Of a stretch of 38,240 bases of DNA, positions 35,479-38,240 are shown piece after piece. The notes under the pieces were generated by a model. That model was not told where the DNA came from, did not search any database, and was given only the letters and a program-made list of their open reading frames with translations. A program made the translations under genes and the position numbers. How positions within the stretch are numbered: the first letter of the stretch is position 1; the number at the start of each line of letters is the position of its first letter. Source of the DNA: Hyphomicrobiaceae bacterium (lineage in GTDB: Bacteria > Pseudomonadota > Alphaproteobacteria > Rhizobiales > HXMU1428-3); the NCBI GenBank assembly GCA_021775775.1, contig JAJFHF010000054.1:1-38240 (forward strand). Reading direction: 5' to 3'.

Positions 35479-36753
35479 ATGCCTCACATTAGTTTTTTAA
35501 CCTTTGGCACCCGCGGAGATGTCGAACCTTTCATGGCATTAGCGCATTATTTTCATGATTTAGGCTATCATATACGCTTTGCAGCCCCTATTGATTTTCA
35601 AAGCTGGGTCGAACAACAAGGCTTTGACTTTGCCCCAACGACCCTCACACCAATTCGAGAGATCGTTGAAAACCCCATCTTACAAGACTTAATGCATTTC
35701 AACGTTTTTAAAATAAGAAAAGCGATGGCCAGCTTACAAAACTTCACCCGCCAAACCATTGTCGAATCGATTCCCCATATTATTGACAAAACAGATTTAA
35801 TCATCGCCCATTGCGGATTGCCCATAGCCTGTGATGTAGCAGAACATACCAAAGCCCCCCTTATTTATATCAGCCCCATACCAGCGGTCGCGACCAAAAC
35901 AATCCCAACAGTCCCGCTCACCAAATCACTAGGCTTTTTAAACAAAGCAACCTATTTACCCATGAAATATGGACGATGTTTTACACCAGCTCTATACCGC
36001 GAAGCCCGAGAAATCATGGGCTTGCCTCCCGTTAGCCGGTTTCAAAAGTCTTTTTACTTAAATGGAGATCACGTCCCAATCCTCCACTGTTTTAGCCAGC
36101 ACATCTTACCAAGACCATATGACTGGCCCGATCACGCCTATATCACAGGCCCTCTCTTCCTAGACAAAGAGGCCGTAAATTGGAAACCAGAGCCTGATTT
36201 GGCCCGCTTTTTAGCAGCCGGCCCCCCCCCTGTTTATATAGGCTTCGGGAGCATGATAACCGGGCAAGCTGAAAATTTACTAGAAAGCATGCTGGCCACA
36301 GCCAAACAGACTGGGCAACGGATTTTACTGTCAAAAGGATGGGCAGAACTTAACCTGTCAGATCACCCTGACGATGAATTTTTATCAAACAATGTATTTA
36401 TGCTAGGAAATGTGCCTCATCATGCCCTCTTCCCGCTCGTCAAAGCGGTTGTTCATCATGGCGGGGCAGGCACTCTGGCTGCCGGCCTTCGTGCAGGCCG
36501 GCCCACACTTATTTGCCCCTTTGGCTTCGATCAACCCTGGTGGGGCGCACAAGTGGCACGCCAAAAACTTGGGCCCGCGCCGTTGCCCCAAAAGAAACTA
36601 ACCCAACAAACATTCACAACGGCCTTTAAAGATCTGATCAACAATCCCATTTATGCTCAAAATGCAAACCAACTGGCCAATGCAATGGCGCAAGAAGACG
36701 GTGTGAAAAATGCAGCCCAAACAATATTCAAACTATTTGGGCTGCAATCATAA
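35479..36753 (+). CDS. GT1-family (UGT / sterol glucosyltransferase-like) glycosyltransferase
   Basis: The 424-residue enzyme has the two-domain GT-B layout of family 1 glycosyltransferases acting on lipids, sterols or small molecules. The N-terminal acceptor domain opens ISFLTFGTRGDVEPFMALA, a hallmark of sterol 3-beta-glucosyltransferase-like and rhamnosyltransferase-like members. The C-terminal donor domain has PPPVYIGFGSM, VFMLGNVPHHALFPLVKAVVHHGGAGT, and RPTLICPFGFDQPWWG, where the terminal residues normally contact the nucleotide sugar. There is no signal peptide or membrane helix, so it probably works at the inner membrane face. The ribosome site is weak. It stands alone on plus, diverging from the str operon. 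A run of nine C residues encodes the PPP. The substrate is unknown. Confidence 0.88.
   Translation: MPHISFLTFGTRGDVEPFMALAHYFHDLGYHIRFAAPIDFQSWVEQQGFDFAPTTLTPIREIVENPILQDLMHFNVFKIRKAMASLQNFTRQTIVESIPHIIDKTDLIIAHCGLPIACDVAEHTKAPLIYISPIPAVATKTIPTVPLTKSLGFLNKATYLPMKYGRCFTPALYREAREIMGLPPVSRFQKSFYLNGDHVPILHCFSQHILPRPYDWPDHAYITGPLFLDKEAVNWKPEPDLARFLAAGPPPVYIGFGSMITGQAENLLESMLATAKQTGQRILLSKGWAELNLSDHPDDEFLSNNVFMLGNVPHHALFPLVKAVVHHGGAGTLAAGLRAGRPTLICPFGFDQPWWGAQVARQKLGPAPLPQKKLTQQTFTTAFKDLINNPIYAQNANQLANAMAQEDGVKNAAQTIFKLFGLQS
36706..36746 (-). terminator. Rho-independent terminator of the YceI genes, inside the glycosyltransferase gene
   Basis: On the minus strand TGCAGCCCAAA and TTTGGGCTGCA form a perfect 11-bp stem with a 14-nt loop, followed at once by TTTTTCACAC. 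It begins about 31 nt after the stop of the standalone yceI gene. On plus these bases encode the last residues of the glycosyltransferase, so one stretch is both coding and terminator. Confidence 0.75.
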
Positions 36754-36777
36754 ACACAAGAACGCTATGAGCGTGAA

Positions 36778-37374
36778 CTATTGGCGAAACATTTCTGTTT
36801 CAATAATGATATCAACCTTATCACTCACAGCGGGTGCAAATTTACCCAATCCAAAATCTGACCGCTTTACACTTGCTTTGGCTGAAAAGGCCGCGACATA
36901 GACATTCTTCATTTTGGGATTAAAAGCACCCATTGGATGCGGCTGGTCAATAATATAGGTTACATCTAAAGTGACCGGTTTGGTCTTCCCTTTGATGGTT
37001 AAATCACCAAGCACTTTAAATTTTTTATCCGTAATTTTTTTAACATTCGTGCTTTTAAACTTTAGCGTTGGATATTTGGAAACATCAAAAAAGTCTTTTC
37101 CCTGCAAATGAGAATCAAAAGTCTTGATACCTGAATCAATACTTTTAGCGACAATATTGACATCAATCAAACTCTTCTCAGGAGCCGCTTTATTCATTTT
37201 CACTATACCATTTAGCTTGTTAAATTGCCCATAAGCACGAGACATCCCCAAATGCTGATAAGAAAACAAAACCTCTGTATGGTTAGGGTCAAACTTATAA
37301 GTCTCAGCATCAGCCAAAACCACTTGCGTAGAAAACCCAAAAATAAGCGTGGCGATAGCAAATATTTTTTTCAT
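36778..37374 (-). CDS. Secreted YceI-family protein
   Basis: YceI proteins are periplasmic lipocalin-like barrels that bind long isoprenoids such as polyprenyl chains. The 198-residue product has a signal peptide (MKKIFAIATLIFGF to VVLADA) and one YceI domain: YKFDPNHTEVLFSYQHLGMSRAYGQFN, SHLQGKDFFDVSKYPTLKFKS, GDLTIKGKTKPVTLDVTY and FSAKASVKRSDFGLGKFAP. The ORF track begins 19 codons upstream; the ATG at 37374 has GGAG seven nt before it and starts the signal peptide. It follows the b561-YceI fusion gene by 78 nt, echoing the yceJ-yceI pair of E. coli. It converges with the glycosyltransferase gene with 24 nt between the stops. Confidence 0.93.
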   Translation of the reverse strand: MKKIFAIATLIFGFSTQVVLADAETYKFDPNHTEVLFSYQHLGMSRAYGQFNKLNGIVKMNKAAPEKSLIDVNIVAKSIDSGIKTFDSHLQGKDFFDVSKYPTLKFKSTNVKKITDKKFKVLGDLTIKGKTKPVTLDVTYIIDQPHPMGAFNPKMKNVYVAAFSAKASVKRSDFGLGKFAPAVSDKVDIIIETEMFRQ

Positions 37375-37452
37375 AAAAAAACTCCAATTCGATATGTTAC
37401 AGGTAAAGAAAAGAAAACCATTCAGCTTCACTATTGATCAAGTTCGTTATAA

Positions 37453-38240
37453 TTATTGCTCTTTTATGGCGGTCACATCAATTGTTAGTGATACCTCATC
37501 TAAAAGCGTATCAGTACTAGCCCATTCACCCTGGCCAATCCCATAAGCAGTTCGGCTAATTACGCCCTGCCCCTTGGCTGTTATGCGCCCAGTTGATGTT
37601 TTAATAATGGTGAGATCAACCGTTAAAGGCTTCGCGATATCTTTAATCACCAGCTGTCCTTTTAAGCGATAAAGATCTCCGCCAAGCTTTTCAAAGCCTT
37701 TCGCCCAAAAAACAGCCCTAGGGTGAGCGCTGGCATCAAACCAATCAGACGCCAGCAACGTTTGATCGATAAGTTGAGTGCCAAACGATAGTGATGCAAT
37801 ATCAATGATAACCTCAATGTTTGCTAACTCTGGCGCAAGAGGGTCAAACGTCAAAGCCTTCAATTGAAAGCTTTTAAAAACCCCGGTGGTCCCGGCCTCT
37901 TTTTGTGTCGCTGTAAATTCAAGTTTGCTGCTATCACGAACAATCTGCCATCCATCTTCAGACACACCGGCCCTATCAATAGCTTGCCCTTCATCACCAT
38001 CAGCCCTTTTAGGCACTGTCTGCTCACCATTTTGTATAAGAACTGGCGCGCCGTTAAACCACAGCGAATTCAGCGCAAACCCAACAGCCCCTAACAAGCT
38101 ACAAACAATTAAAACGATGTGGAATTTAGTTGGCTTCATGCGCTCTAACACATTGTCACGCCACAAAACACGATGCACAACAACCGCGCCGACATGCCCC
38201 AAAAGCAAAACAAACAACAAAATAGCGCCAATCTCATGCA
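37453..38240 (-). CDS. Cytochrome b561-YceI fusion protein, 5'-truncated by the window
   Basis: The ORF track starts at a TTG (38220), but the frame is open to the window edge, so the gene begins outside. The visible N-terminal part (HEIGAI then LLFVLLLGHVGAVVVHRVLWRDNVLERM) is the last helix of a cytochrome b561 domain, whose His residues would bind heme. A further membrane helix follows (HIVLIVCSLLGAVGFAL). After a linker comes a C-terminal periplasmic YceI-like domain (WQIVRDSSKLEFTATQKEAGTTGVF, LASDWFDASAHPRAVFWAKGF, GQLVIKDIAKPLTVDLTI, SRTAYGIGQGEW). The b561 half usually moves electrons from quinol; the partner substrate is unknown. Fusions of this kind are known in proteobacteria. Confidence 0.87.
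   Translation of the reverse strand, partial: HEIGAILLFVLLLGHVGAVVVHRVLWRDNVLERMKPTKFHIVLIVCSLLGAVGFALNSLWFNGAPVLIQNGEQTVPKRADGDEGQAIDRAGVSEDGWQIVRDSSKLEFTATQKEAGTTGVFKSFQLKALTFDPLAPELANIEVIIDIASLSFGTQLIDQTLLASDWFDASAHPRAVFWAKGFEKLGGDLYRLKGQLVIKDIAKPLTVDLTIIKTSTGRITAKGQGVISRTAYGIGQGEWASTDTLLDEVSLTIDVTAIKEQ

Overview
The window comes from an alphaproteobacterium with fairly low GC for the class (low-to-mid 40s percent by eye, not computed). The evidence is an ATP12-family F1 chaperone, a propionyl-CoA carboxylase pair, adk between secY and rpsM, and the block rplQ-degP-rarA-crcB-rluC-HAD-ATP12-pccB-pccA, an order I associate with Rhizobiales and relatives. I cannot name the genus. Nearly everything is on the minus strand, so transcription runs from right to left. 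I see no rRNA, tRNA, CRISPR array, prophage or insertion sequence.

Right end (about 35.4-38.24 kb): a plus-strand GT1-type glycosyltransferase faces two minus-strand YceI-family genes. One of these is the 3' part of a cytochrome b561-YceI fusion cut by the window edge. The terminator of the YceI genes appears to lie inside the 3' end of the glycosyltransferase gene.

Translation block (15.9-35.0 kb): the str (rpsL-rpsG-fusA-tuf), S10, spc (ending secY-adk) and alpha (rpsM-rpsK-rpoA-rplQ) clusters run together on the minus strand. rpoBC does not precede rpsL here; a divergent glycosyltransferase does. Sigma70-like promoters with long leaders can be read ahead of rpsL and rpsM. Gene junctions are tight, with ATGA overlaps at secY/adk and rplD/rplW, TAATG at rplV/rpsC and an 8-nt overlap at rplX/rplE. 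One 136-nt gap between rpsE and rpmD holds a strong hairpin.

Middle (12.1-15.9 kb): a lone plus-strand secreted SRPBCC protein sits between rplQ and a Do-type periplasmic protease, followed by rarA. A strong bidirectional terminator separates the SRPBCC gene from rplQ.

Accessory and metabolic block (0.7-12.1 kb): a Tae4-like peptidoglycan amidase gene overlaps a two-TM small membrane protein gene by ATGA; this is the best candidate for something undescribed, an orphan effector with an unfamiliar partner. Then come crcB and rluC (GTGA overlap), a HAD phosphatase, the ATP12 chaperone and pccB. An HscC-type Hsp70 with a membrane-anchored, HPD-less J protein is inserted before pccA. A secreted HExxH metalloprotease follows. 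Two diverged copies of a palindromic intergenic repeat separate it from the 3' part of lipB at the left edge.
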